This document shows, in pieces, positions 42,113 to 50,941 of a DNA stretch of 64,000 nucleotides. The notes under the pieces were generated by a model. The model saw only the letters and a program-made list of their open reading frames with translations. It ran no database searches and was not told the origin of the DNA. The stretch lies in contig JAQWRY010000075.1 in assembly GCA_029243485.1 (NCBI GenBank), positions 235,702 to 299,701 of the forward strand, given 5' to 3'. Made by a program: the position numbers and the translations under genes. How positions within the stretch are numbered: position 1 is the first letter of the stretch; each line of letters opens with the position of its first letter. The stretch comes from Candidatus Binatia bacterium. Lineage in GTDB: Bacteria; Desulfobacterota; Binatia; UBA12015.

Positions 42113-43621
42113 TCAGTGGTCGCCCGACGCCCGGGACAGCTCGCCGGACTCGCCGGCCACCATGGGCCGCTTCGCGACACTGATGAGGGACAAGCCGAAC
42201 GGCAGATTCAGCTTGCGCTCGAGCTTGAAGAAAGGCACCAGTCGGTCCGCGACCCGCGCCTGCATTCCAGGCACGCTGTTGCGCTTCAGCAGTCGGCCGT
42301 TCACGTACCAGCCGAGCGTCGAAAGCGCGTTCACGAAGAAGAGCTCTTCCGTCTCGAAGCCGACCCCCGCGAGCAAACGAGACAGTGGGTCCTTCTCATA
42401 CCGGCGATGGTGGCCGATCGCCTTGTCGATGTCGCCGTACAGAACCCCATGCGCCGGCACCAGCAAAACCAGCTTGCCTCCCGGCTCGAGGAGGTCGAAC
42501 ATCCGCTGCAGTGCGCCGCGGTCATCGGCGATATGCTCGAGGACGTTCAGGCAGATGATCGTGTCGTACGTGTTCGCAGCGACAGCTGCGGGCGCAGGCT
42601 CACCCAAGTCGAACAGCGCCGCATCGACGTTCTTGTAGTTCTCGAAGCGCCGCCGAAGGAGATGCAGGTATTGCTCGTCGATGTCGGTCGCGAGCGTTCG
42701 GTCCCGATCTCGCACGAACTGCGTGATCGTCCCCGTACCGGCGCCGACTTCCAGAACGTGCTGCCCGACGAAGGGCCGAATCTGCTCGAAGAGGAAGGTG
42801 TTGTACCGATCCAGCGCGGCCATGCGACGCAGGGTCGCGTGAAGCGGATCGCTCGACTCACGATCATCTGTGAAGGCGCAGCGGAACATCGTCCAGATCG
42901 CGGACACCGCGTCCTTCCAGCCAATTTTCTTCCCCTCGCTATAGGAACGGCCGCTGTACGAGATGGGCACTTCGTAGATCCGGGCACGCAGCCGCGCGAG
43001 CTTCGCCGTCATCTCCGGCTCGATGCCGAACCGATTCGACTTGAGGACCATCGCGCGGACCATCTCCTTGCGCATGGCCTTGTAGCCGGTCTCCATGTCG
43101 GTGAGGTTCAGGTCGCAGAGCATGTTGGACAACGTGGTCAACAGCTTGTTGCCGAGCGAATGCCAGAAGAAGAGCACCCGGCGCGGATAGCCGGCAAATC
43201 GACTTCCATAGACCGCGTCCGCCCGCCCGTCGCGCAGCGGAACGAGCAGCCGCGGATAGTCGTCGGGGTCGTACTCCAGGTCGGCGTCCTGCGTGAGGAA
43301 CACGTCGCGGTCGGCGACTTCGAAACCGGTCCGCAGGGCGGCGCCCTTGCCCCGATTCTCCCTGTGATAGCGCACCACGATCTCGGGGAGGGGTCGGCCC
43401 CGGCCCCGCCGCAACTCGGGCCAGCCCGCAGCTTCGCCGGCGCGAAGGACATCACCGGTGCCATCCGCGGAGCAGTCGTCGACGATGACGAGTTGATCGA
43501 CCTCGGGGCGTCGCACGACGCGCTGGAGAATCTCCCAGATCGTCGCGCGCTCGTTGTATACCGGCACGATGACGCTCAGGGTCAGCTCTAGCACTTCCGG
43601 AATCTCGCCAACTTCATTCAT
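42113..43621 (-). CDS. GT2 glycosyltransferase fused to a SAM methyltransferase
   Basis: A 502-residue two-domain enzyme. Residues 12-235 are a DPM-like GT2: VIVPVYNERATIWEI (18-32), IVDDCSADGTG (46-56), TQDADLEYDPDD (110-121). Residues 255-490 are a class I methyltransferase: VLEVGAGTGTITQF (289-302), LATDIDEQYL, ICLNVLEHIADD. A short linker with basic residues (RSYSEGKKIGW) joins them. GT2-methyltransferase chains of this kind occur in several bacterial glycan loci; the likely sequence is lipid-linked sugar formation followed by methylation, but acceptor order is inferred. The ATG at 43621 gives the first conserved strand; 38 bases separate it from the next gene upstream. Confidence 0.9.
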   Translation of the reverse strand: MNEVGEIPEVLELTLSVIVPVYNERATIWEILQRVVRRPEVDQLVIVDDCSADGTGDVLRAGEAAGWPELRRGRGRPLPEIVVRYHRENRGKGAALRTGFEVADRDVFLTQDADLEYDPDDYPRLLVPLRDGRADAVYGSRFAGYPRRVLFFWHSLGNKLLTTLSNMLCDLNLTDMETGYKAMRKEMVRAMVLKSNRFGIEPEMTAKLARLRARIYEVPISYSGRSYSEGKKIGWKDAVSAIWTMFRCAFTDDRESSDPLHATLRRMAALDRYNTFLFEQIRPFVGQHVLEVGAGTGTITQFVRDRDRTLATDIDEQYLHLLRRRFENYKNVDAALFDLGEPAPAAVAANTYDTIICLNVLEHIADDRGALQRMFDLLEPGGKLVLLVPAHGVLYGDIDKAIGHHRRYEKDPLSRLLAGVGFETEELFFVNALSTLGWYVNGRLLKRNSVPGMQARVADRLVPFFKLERKLNLPFGLSLISVAKRPMVAGESGELSRASGDH

Positions 43622-43659
43622 CGAAGGAACCTTATCTTGCGTGCAGTCCAAGAAGTAGG

Positions 43660-44502
43660 TCAAGAAGCGGCGTCCTCGCCACGGCGGGCGAAGGCCACGA
43701 GATCTATCCACTGGGGAGGCTCAGCGTCGGCGATGGAGAAGTCGTCGGGCGTCATCTCGATGAGGTCGCCATCCTGCTGTGCAACGCGACTGCGCACCAG
43801 CAAGGCGAGACGTGCGAACACGAACTTCACGAACGCCTCCGGGAGCAGGTTGCGCAGCCCGAGTGGGTCGAGTCGGAGAATCTTCTGCGCCTGCTCGCCG
43901 CGCGCCTTCTCGAACGCGTACACGCGCTCCGTCCCGACGATACCCTTCACGTCAACCGTATCGAAGAACGGCTGTAGCGTCTCTCCGAGTTCGTCGCCGA
44001 CGTACTCGTGCACGTGGTACGGGTTCTCGGAAACGCTCGCGAGACGATTCGGCGTCGTCAGGATCAACGTCCCACCCGGCCGCAGACATGCTGCGGTGGC
44101 CTTCAGGAACGGCCGTGGATCGTCAAGATGCTCGAGGACCTGAAAATTCGTCACGACGTCGAACTCGCCCGGATTGCTCTTCGCCAGCTCGAGAAGGTCG
44201 ATCGTGCGGAACTCGAGATTCTTCACTCCCGCGTTGCGCTCGCGAGCGAAGCCGAGAGCGACCTCGTTGTAATCGACGCCCACGACCGAGGCGGCATGCT
44301 GCGCCATTAGGCCGGCGCCGTACCCCTCCCCGCACCCTGCCTCGAGCACTTTCTTGCCCGCGACCAGCGGGCCGATCAGGTAGTACGCCGCGAGGTGCCG
44401 CGCCATATCCGGCGCGAACCGCGCATCTTCGGCGGCCAATCGCTCACCGGTGTAGCCCTCAGGAACCGACCACCGTTCGGCGGTCTTGGCGGAATCCGTC
44501 AC
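43660..44502 (-). CDS. Class I SAM methyltransferase
   Basis: A 280-residue enzyme with SAM motif VLEAGCGEGYGAGL (52-65), VGVDYNEVALGFA at the acidic strand and FQVLEHLDDPRPFL. LTTPNRLASVSENPYHVHEY is typical of methyltransferases in O-antigen clusters (Methyltransf_11/25 type). The GTG start overlaps the preceding stop (GTGA). It sits between the large HEAT-fused membrane protein and the GT2-methyltransferase fusion. Acceptor unknown. Confidence 0.86.
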   Translation of the reverse strand: MTDSAKTAERWSVPEGYTGERLAAEDARFAPDMARHLAAYYLIGPLVAGKKVLEAGCGEGYGAGLMAQHAASVVGVDYNEVALGFARERNAGVKNLEFRTIDLLELAKSNPGEFDVVTNFQVLEHLDDPRPFLKATAACLRPGGTLILTTPNRLASVSENPYHVHEYVGDELGETLQPFFDTVDVKGIVGTERVYAFEKARGEQAQKILRLDPLGLRNLLPEAFVKFVFARLALLVRSRVAQQDGDLIEMTPDDFSIADAEPPQWIDLVAFARRGEDAAS

Positions 44503-47500
44503 GACGTACCTCCCGGACCAACGACGCGACTCTGTGCGAGCGGGTGTCGGCCCATTTTCTCAGCGGCCCACGTCGCAGCGCGACGGACGGCCGGGTCGGA
44601 ATCCTCGCGCGCGAGCGCCAAGGCCTCTCGGGCCTCGGGTGCGCCGAGATAGGGAATCATCCAGGCAACGGTTTCCCGCTCCTCCACCGTGCCGACACTT
44701 AGCGTCTCCAGCAGCGCCGCAGCGAGCTCGTCTCGCTCGACGAGATCGGAGTCGAGCATCAACGAGGGTACGTACTGCGCCGCGAGGGTTCCGGTGTTGA
44801 GCGCGTCCAGCATCGTCCGCAGGTGCTCGGGCTGCCCCAGTTCGACGAGCGAAAGAGCCGCGATCATTCGCCACCAGGTCGTCTCGCGCTCGCTCTCGAA
44901 GTGCTCGAGGTCGGGCGCGAGATCTCGGCGCCCTGCATGTGCCGCCGCGATGGCTGCCAGCGGCCCGATGCGCTGCCGCTCTACGAAGTCGTCGATCAGG
45001 GCGACCATCTCTTCGCTCGGAAGCTCGGCGGGAAGATCCCACAGAGGCCCGACCGGGGGATCGTACAAGCGGAAGCGGTCGGCGAGCTTCCGCGCGAGCA
45101 CGTAGTTGATCGAGCGCGCGGCCTCCCACCGGATCCGGCCGTCGTTCTCGAGGAACACCTCCTGAAGGTAAGGCAGTGCACGGGTATCGGCATACTCGCC
45201 TAGCGCCCGAACGAAGAGAAGACGAGACCTTCGGTCCGGAGCGACCACCGCCTCGACGGCGGGAAGACCTCTGGGCTCGCGATCGGCAATCGACTGGAAC
45301 GCCTGCGCCCAAACCCCACGAACACCGCGATCCACGTCGGCCAAGCGCCCGCCCAGGCCTTCCAAATCCTCGGCACGACCCTGAATCGAGAGGCGCCGCG
45401 CCGACCGCGCTTCCTCCCGGAAACGACCGCGGGCGAAGGCCATCGAAGGTCCGTCCACCACGCCGGTCTGGCGCAGCGTCGCCCAGGCGGGGTCGTCCTC
45501 GGCCAGGTCACGGCGCGCCAGAACGTCGAAGCGGCCGAACCGTCGTACTAGGACGTAGTTCTGCAGGACGAAGTCGCGCAGGATGAAGTAGTAAGCCGGC
45601 GCCGCCGAGAAGTACCCGAGCCGATCGTTCAAGGTAACGACGAGGGACGGCGCGACCTCCGCGATGTGCTCGACCATCTCCGCCTCGTCCGCGTGCGACG
45701 GCCGACCGGCGAAGAAGTAGTCGTGGGGGACCGGCGTCGAGCGATCCGTGAGGAACGGCACGATCCCGAGCGCGGGGAACGTGACGATGGGTTCGCCGGG
45801 CTTCGTCGAGGCCTCGACGAAGCGGGCGGCGGCCGACAGTTCCCGGATGTCGTGATCGCGGTCGCGCTCGATCTCGATCGGCATCGAATCGAAGTGCAGC
45901 CGCGTCATCCGGCGGGGCCCGAGATCCCCCTCGAGGGACAAGCGCGCATCGGCGAACGGCAGGGCGCGCGCTCCCAAACCGACGGCGAGCGGAACCAGCG
46001 CGGCCACACGGATCGCCGCCCAGACACGACCATGGGGGATGTCCGGAACTTCCGGGTCTCCGAGTTCCCGCCACCACCAGCGCTCTAGTCGGTACAACGC
46101 GCCCGCCCCGAGAATGAGCGCTGACGGCATCGAAATCACCACGTGCATGAAGTCGATACGCGGGTAGAGCTGCAGGAAGAGAAAGACGCCGAACACGACC
46201 AGTGCGATCACGACCCCAAGCCGCACGGGAAGCGCATCTTCACGGCCTCCCGAAAAGGCGGCCGGTTCGCCCAGCCGCAACAACACCATCGCGACGCTCC
46301 CCGCGAGGAGAAGCGGGATGACGAAGTAGCTCACGTTCTCGAGTTGCATGGCGATCGAGATGATGAAGCCCTCGGGAGCAAGCCCGAACACCGCCAACGC
46401 GAGAACCGCCGCAGCCACCACGACGGCCGACCCACCGAGGAGCACGCGCTTCTGAATCCACCCCTGCGCGATCGCCCGCGGGAGCACCCAGGCACTGACC
46501 AGCGCCGCGAGCACAGCGAGGGTCCATCCGCTCACGTCGGGGTAGTAGAGAAGATAGATCCGTTCGACGCCCGCCCCGAGAAGCAGGACCTCCCGGCCGA
46601 AGCGTTCGAGCCCGAGAAGCGGCAGGAAGTACGCCAACCAGGCGCCTACGACTAGCGTGAAGCCGAGCAGCAGCACGCCGACATCCTTGAACCCGTCCGC
46701 GACCGGACGCAGATGCGAGCCCGCTGCCGCATGGGCACGACGGCGCAGATAGCCCGACCCGGCGACCAGCAACAGAATCGGCACGCCGAGAAAGAGGAAC
46801 TGCTCAGTGAAGACCTCGAAAGTGAGCACGGCGAACACGCCACCGAACGCAATCGCGAGAACCGTCCCCTCGAGCCATGCGCCCAGCCGTCCGGCCAGCG
46901 GCGCCATCGTGATCAGGCGCGTGAGAACCACCGCCCCCAACGCGAGGACACCCGTATTCGGCTTGAACGAGAACGCCAAGCCCGCAAGCGCGCCGGCCGT
47001 CGCGAGCCAAGCCCGCTTGTTGGTCTCGACGGCCTTCACGGACGCGAGCTGCGTAAGCAGCCAGGCCGTTACGCCGTACCAGGCCGGATATGGGATGTTG
47101 AATGAAGCGAATTGCCCGGCGAAGAACGGCAGGAACAGCGCATACGTCAATGCCGCAAACGCCGATTCTGCCGGCGGTGCAACGCGGAGCGCCAGACGGA
47201 AGATCAGAAGCACCGCGGCCGTATTCACGCCGACGAGGAAGAGCCGCAGCGGCATTACGGAAACGCCGAACACCTCCATCAGTCCTGCATTCAAGTAGAA
47301 CATCGCCGGCGTGTAGCCGGTGTGGAAGTCGATGTAGGGAAGCTGCCCCCGATACGTGCGCAGAATCTGGTAGAGGATCGTCCCCTCGTCATCGAGGTTC
47401 ACGCCGTATCGGACGAAGCTCAAGTAGAGGCCCGCGGAGAAGACACCGAGAAGCACCGTGGCGAGCGGGTGCTTCGGTACGACGTACGCGCGTTCGTCGC

Positions 47501-47504
47501 TCAC
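44499..47504 (-). CDS. GT39-like membrane glycosyltransferase with C-terminal HEAT-like repeats
   Basis: A 1001-residue protein. Residues 13-530 hold about 12 membrane helices, and the first loop VNLDDEGTILYQILRTYRGQ (36-55) has the Asp-Asp-Glu typical of PMT/ArnT-type GT-C enzymes, with PYIDFHTGYTPAMFYL after it. Residues 540-720 are soluble and probably periplasmic (ERDRDHDIRELSAAARFVEA). Residues 740-990 are alpha-helical repeats resembling HEAT units (RRSRLLFVRALGEYADTRAL; AVRRAATWAAEKMG). The relative at 51873 has the same membrane and middle parts but no repeats. Repeats of this sort bind proteins, so they may hold a partner to the enzyme. GTG start overlapping the methyltransferase and GT4 genes on either side. 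Confidence 0.78.
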   Translation of the reverse strand: MSDERAYVVPKHPLATVLLGVFSAGLYLSFVRYGVNLDDEGTILYQILRTYRGQLPYIDFHTGYTPAMFYLNAGLMEVFGVSVMPLRLFLVGVNTAAVLLIFRLALRVAPPAESAFAALTYALFLPFFAGQFASFNIPYPAWYGVTAWLLTQLASVKAVETNKRAWLATAGALAGLAFSFKPNTGVLALGAVVLTRLITMAPLAGRLGAWLEGTVLAIAFGGVFAVLTFEVFTEQFLFLGVPILLLVAGSGYLRRRAHAAAGSHLRPVADGFKDVGVLLLGFTLVVGAWLAYFLPLLGLERFGREVLLLGAGVERIYLLYYPDVSGWTLAVLAALVSAWVLPRAIAQGWIQKRVLLGGSAVVVAAAVLALAVFGLAPEGFIISIAMQLENVSYFVIPLLLAGSVAMVLLRLGEPAAFSGGREDALPVRLGVVIALVVFGVFLFLQLYPRIDFMHVVISMPSALILGAGALYRLERWWWRELGDPEVPDIPHGRVWAAIRVAALVPLAVGLGARALPFADARLSLEGDLGPRRMTRLHFDSMPIEIERDRDHDIRELSAAARFVEASTKPGEPIVTFPALGIVPFLTDRSTPVPHDYFFAGRPSHADEAEMVEHIAEVAPSLVVTLNDRLGYFSAAPAYYFILRDFVLQNYVLVRRFGRFDVLARRDLAEDDPAWATLRQTGVVDGPSMAFARGRFREEARSARRLSIQGRAEDLEGLGGRLADVDRGVRGVWAQAFQSIADREPRGLPAVEAVVAPDRRSRLLFVRALGEYADTRALPYLQEVFLENDGRIRWEAARSINYVLARKLADRFRLYDPPVGPLWDLPAELPSEEMVALIDDFVERQRIGPLAAIAAAHAGRRDLAPDLEHFESERETTWWRMIAALSLVELGQPEHLRTMLDALNTGTLAAQYVPSLMLDSDLVERDELAAALLETLSVGTVEERETVAWMIPYLGAPEAREALALAREDSDPAVRRAATWAAEKMGRHPLAQSRVVGPGGTS

Positions 47505-48670
47505 GCGACACCTCCGCGCGCGGAGGACGCGAGGAAGTCGGGAACGGCAGGCAACTCATCGCGGGCCGCGACGGCTCGAGCCACGTCGGCGAACGCCGAC
47601 GCGAGTTCGTCGTGGCGAAACCGCTTCACCCATTCGATGGAAGCGGCAGAGAGCCGCTCCCGTAGCGTCCCATCGCCCAGGACCCGGACGAGCCCTGCGG
47701 CGAGTCCGGCCGCGTCGCCCTTGGCGACGAGCAGCCCGGTCTCACCGGGCCGCACGGCATCGCGAAGGCCCGGCACATCCGTAGCGACGACCGGCGTCCC
47801 GCAGGCATTCGCCTCGAGGACCGTCAGACCCCAGCCCTCTTTGTGCGAGGGCTGAACCACGACGGTGGCCCGGCGCATCCAGTCGATCTTGGTATCTTCG
47901 GCCACGAATCCTTCGAAGGATACGCTCGCGCCCAGGGCCCCGCTACTCGCGGTTCGCCGCATCTCCCCTTCGGCGGTCCCCGATCCCACGAGAACCAGGC
48001 GCGCCCGCGGACGCTCCGCCAGAACCCGGGGCCAGGCGTCCAGGAGCACGTCGACTCCCTTGTAGTATTCGAGGCGGCCTACGAAGACGACCAGATCCTC
48101 GTCTGGCGCCGCATCGCCTGGCACGTACTTCGCTTGGTCGAGACCATTGGGAATGACGATGATCTTGTCGCGCGGAAGTCCCCGCCGAATCAGATCGTCT
48201 CGCGTGCTCGGCGACACGACCACGAACGGCCACCGTCGGTAAACGAGCGGCAGCAGCGCTTCCGTGAGTGCTACGTAGGCTGCGATCGGCGCCGCGACCT
48301 GGCGGAACGCACTCAGCCCGAAGAGGTGATGCACCAGAGCGAGACGGGGGATGCCGGGCAGATAGAACGAAGAGAAGAAGAGAAGCTTGCAGAGGTTCTC
48401 GACCACGAGGTCGTAGTTCCCGGTCGCCAGTTCCTTGCGTGCTCGTCCCGGGAGCATCGCGTAGTACGAGAAGCCCCGATCGCCGAACCGCACGTAGCGG
48501 ACTCCATCGCGCGTTTCTTCTTCGGCGCCGCCTTCGAAACCAGCGCAGAGAACCGTCATTTCGACGCCGTGCTGTGCGACGAGCCGGCGGGCCAGCTCAT
48601 CGAGGTGGACCTCCACTCCTCCGGCGAGCGGGTGTGCCAAGTCCCGCTCGTTGAGCATGAGGATTCGCAC
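47501..48670 (-). CDS. Glycosyltransferase family 4 (GT-B)
   Basis: A 389-residue GT-B enzyme. N-terminal ILMLNERDLAHPLAGGVEVH is the Gly-rich acceptor loop, and the C-terminal donor site reads SHKEGWGLTVLEANACGTPV, with the two Glu of the E-x7-E motif. VVVSPSTRDDLIRRGLPRDK and VFVGRLEYYKGVDVLLDAWP are other GT4 hallmarks. It is expected to add a hexose, retaining configuration, to the growing lipid-linked chain at the inner membrane. GTG start, three bases after the GT2 stop; the stop overlaps the next start (GTGA). Confidence 0.93.
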   Translation of the reverse strand: MRILMLNERDLAHPLAGGVEVHLDELARRLVAQHGVEMTVLCAGFEGGAEEETRDGVRYVRFGDRGFSYYAMLPGRARKELATGNYDLVVENLCKLLFFSSFYLPGIPRLALVHHLFGLSAFRQVAAPIAAYVALTEALLPLVYRRWPFVVVSPSTRDDLIRRGLPRDKIIVIPNGLDQAKYVPGDAAPDEDLVVFVGRLEYYKGVDVLLDAWPRVLAERPRARLVLVGSGTAEGEMRRTASSGALGASVSFEGFVAEDTKIDWMRRATVVVQPSHKEGWGLTVLEANACGTPVVATDVPGLRDAVRPGETGLLVAKGDAAGLAAGLVRVLGDGTLRERLSAASIEWVKRFRHDELASAFADVARAVAARDELPAVPDFLASSARGGVA

Positions 48671-48673
48671 GGC

Positions 48674-49390
48674 TCAGAGCCGGCCGACAGCCCGGCGGAA
48701 CTTCAGCTCCCAGACGATCCACATCGCCTCGAGTCCGATGCGCTTCGACATCTTCGAGGTTCCCACCTCGCGGTCCATGAAGATGATGGGCACTTCCAAG
48801 ATGCGCGCGCCCTTGCACCACGCGCGGTAAGTCATCTCGATCTGGAACGAGTAGCCGTTGGACCGAACCTGATCGAGATCGATCGACAGCAGCGTCTCAC
48901 GCCGCCAACACTTGAAGCCACCCGTGGTGTCCCGCACCGGCAACCCCGTGAGAGTCCGGACGTAGTAGTTCCCGAAGTAGCTCAGCAGGAGGCGCTCGAT
49001 CGGCCACCGGACGACCGTGATCCCATCGAGGTAACGCGAACCGAGGACGAGATCGTACTGCGCTGCACCCGCGAAGAACTCCGGCAGAGACGAGATCGGA
49101 TGCGAGAAGTCCGCATCCATCTGGACGATCAGGTCGGCGCCGATCTCCAGCGCCTTCTTGAAGCCCGAGCGGTACGCAGGGCCGATGCCCTCCTTCTGCC
49201 CGCGACGCACGACGTGGACCCGGCCTCGGGTCCGCCCGATTTCTTCAGCCAGATCGGCCGTGCCGTCGGGCGACTGGTCGTCGACGACCACGACCTCCAA
49301 CCCGGGGTCGGAGTCGAGGAGCTCGGGCAACAACTTATCGATGTTGCCCCGCTCGTTGTACGTAGGGATGACGACGACTTTTTCGGGCAC
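48674..49390 (-). CDS. Polyprenol-phosphate hexose synthase-like GT2
   Basis: A 238-residue enzyme with IPTYNERGNIDKLLPEL (8-24), VDDQSPDGT (36-44), QMDADFSHP (90-98), LGSRYLDG and VRDTTGGFKCWRRE, plus FMDREVGTSKMSKR near the end. This is the polyprenol monophosphomannose synthase pattern. GTG start with no ATG nearby. It is separated from the flippase upstream by 132 bases, so a new transcript may begin here; that gap holds no clear promoter. Likely feeds the GT-C enzymes coded next to it. Confidence 0.92.
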   Translation of the reverse strand: MPEKVVVIPTYNERGNIDKLLPELLDSDPGLEVVVVDDQSPDGTADLAEEIGRTRGRVHVVRRGQKEGIGPAYRSGFKKALEIGADLIVQMDADFSHPISSLPEFFAGAAQYDLVLGSRYLDGITVVRWPIERLLLSYFGNYYVRTLTGLPVRDTTGGFKCWRRETLLSIDLDQVRSNGYSFQIEMTYRAWCKGARILEVPIIFMDREVGTSKMSKRIGLEAMWIVWELKFRRAVGRL

Positions 49391-49522
49391 GGGAGCTTAC
49401 GATCCTGGGGTCTTTTTGCGGGAAGAGCCCACGCCGGCCCTGAAGATTCGGGCAGGTGGGACGGTTGGAGTGGCGCTCGGCGAACTCGTTCACCTAGCAG
49501 ACCGCGCCGGACAAAGGGAACC

Positions 49523-50941
49523 TCAATCCGTAGCGAGGGCGCGCCGGAGCTGATCGATGTCGCTGCGCCCCAGCCCCCCCAAAACGACCGACAGGAGCGC
49601 GAACGAGGCCACCAGCCCTACGGCCTTTGCCAGGGCGGGCGCCGGCACGAGCCCAGCCGCAACCAGGAGGGCCACCGCCAAGCCCCAAAGGGGCAGAACC
49701 GCCCGGACTGCCGGCCGGACCCACGGCGCGGTGGCCGGCAGGAGGCACAGCGCCAGGTGGTTCACGAAACTCGCGAGAACGACGCCTACCGCCGCGCCCA
49801 GGAGCCCGTAGTGCGAGACCAAGAACAGCTGTAGACCGACCTGGAACACCGCCGACACGGCATTCAGCGCGAACAGGACCCGCTGCCGGCCCAGGGCGAC
49901 CAGCATGTTGGTGTAGAGCGTCCCGAGGGCCGCGAGCAGGGCCGACCAGGACAGGACTACGAGCGCCGGGCCGGCCGCGCGGAACTCCTCCCCAAAGAGC
50001 AGCCCGAGCACGTCCGGCGCAAGCTCGCTCAGAGCCAGCACCGCCATCAGCAGCACGGCGGCAAGCACCTTCGCCGACACCTGCGCCAGGTCGTGCAGGC
50101 CCCCTTCGTTGGTCGTCGCGAGGCGGGCGAGCATCGGGAACACGACCATCATGAGACCATCCGCGACCAGGTTCATCGCCTCGGTGAGCCGCATGGCAGA
50201 CGCCAGGTACCCGACCTCGATGGGTCCGCCGTACGTCATCAGCAGGAGCGGTGCGACGCGCAAGCCGAGCATGATGACGAAGAAATTGGCACCGACCGGC
50301 CAGGCTTCCCGGGCGAGCGATTCCCACACGGGACGCTCGCACCTAAGGCGGAAGCGAAACGACTTCCGGACGACGAAGCCTGCAAAGGCGAAGCCTGCGA
50401 GGTGGGCGGAGGCGATCCCGACGAAAACGCCACGCAGCCCCGCGCCGGTCCACAGAGCCAAGCCCACTAGTGCGAACAGAATCACGTTCGTCACAACGGC
50501 GACGCTCAGCACCGCATCCAACCGCAGCTCCGAACGTAGCAATGCGCGGAACCCGGGCTGGGCGGCGAACAAGAGGCCCGCCGCGCCGATCGCGACGAGC
50601 GGACGCACGTCCGGCTGCCCCGGCGCCGCGACGGGTGTCAGCGCGACGGCGATGGCGGCACTGAGCATCGCGAGCAAGACGCGCATCCCGAGCGCGTTCG
50701 CCATCAAGCGACTGCGGTTCTCCGGCTCCTGCGAAAGGCGCCGAAGCAGGATGGTCTCGAGGCCGAGGTCCGCCAGCACCTGGAACAACGTCAGGTACGC
50801 GATCACGAAGGAGTAGAGCCCGTAGTCGTCCGGGCTGAGGGTCCGCGCCAACGCGACCACCAGCACCAGCGCGGAGGCCTTCTCAACCAGCAGCGTCGCG
50901 AGCCCGAGCGCACCTCCCTTTGCGAACGGCCGGATCGACAT
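49523..50941 (-). CDS. Wzx-type polysaccharide flippase (MOP superfamily)
   Basis: A 472-residue protein with about 14 hydrophobic helices and no large loop. The N-terminal GGALGLATLLVEKASALVLV and ALARTLSPDDYGLYSFVIAY are typical of the polysaccharide_synt family; further on, LVADGLMMVVFPMLARLA follows the same plan. It should move undecaprenyl-linked glycan units to the periplasmic side. The ATG at 50941 overlaps the stop of the GT2 gene (TGATG). It is the only flippase in the window, so it may serve the whole locus. Confidence 0.87.
   Translation of the reverse strand: MSIRPFAKGGALGLATLLVEKASALVLVVALARTLSPDDYGLYSFVIAYLTLFQVLADLGLETILLRRLSQEPENRSRLMANALGMRVLLAMLSAAIAVALTPVAAPGQPDVRPLVAIGAAGLLFAAQPGFRALLRSELRLDAVLSVAVVTNVILFALVGLALWTGAGLRGVFVGIASAHLAGFAFAGFVVRKSFRFRLRCERPVWESLAREAWPVGANFFVIMLGLRVAPLLLMTYGGPIEVGYLASAMRLTEAMNLVADGLMMVVFPMLARLATTNEGGLHDLAQVSAKVLAAVLLMAVLALSELAPDVLGLLFGEEFRAAGPALVVLSWSALLAALGTLYTNMLVALGRQRVLFALNAVSAVFQVGLQLFLVSHYGLLGAAVGVVLASFVNHLALCLLPATAPWVRPAVRAVLPLWGLAVALLVAAGLVPAPALAKAVGLVASFALLSVVLGGLGRSDIDQLRRALATD

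Noticed and set aside
49391..49522. A gene or promoter in the 132-base gap between the flippase and the GT2
   Set aside because: No open frame with a ribosome site and no convincing -10/-35 pair on either strand.
47843..49834. A 663-codon plus-strand frame spanning a GT4 and a GT2 gene
   Set aside because: Antisense to two motif-confirmed glycosyltransferases; no recognisable domain.
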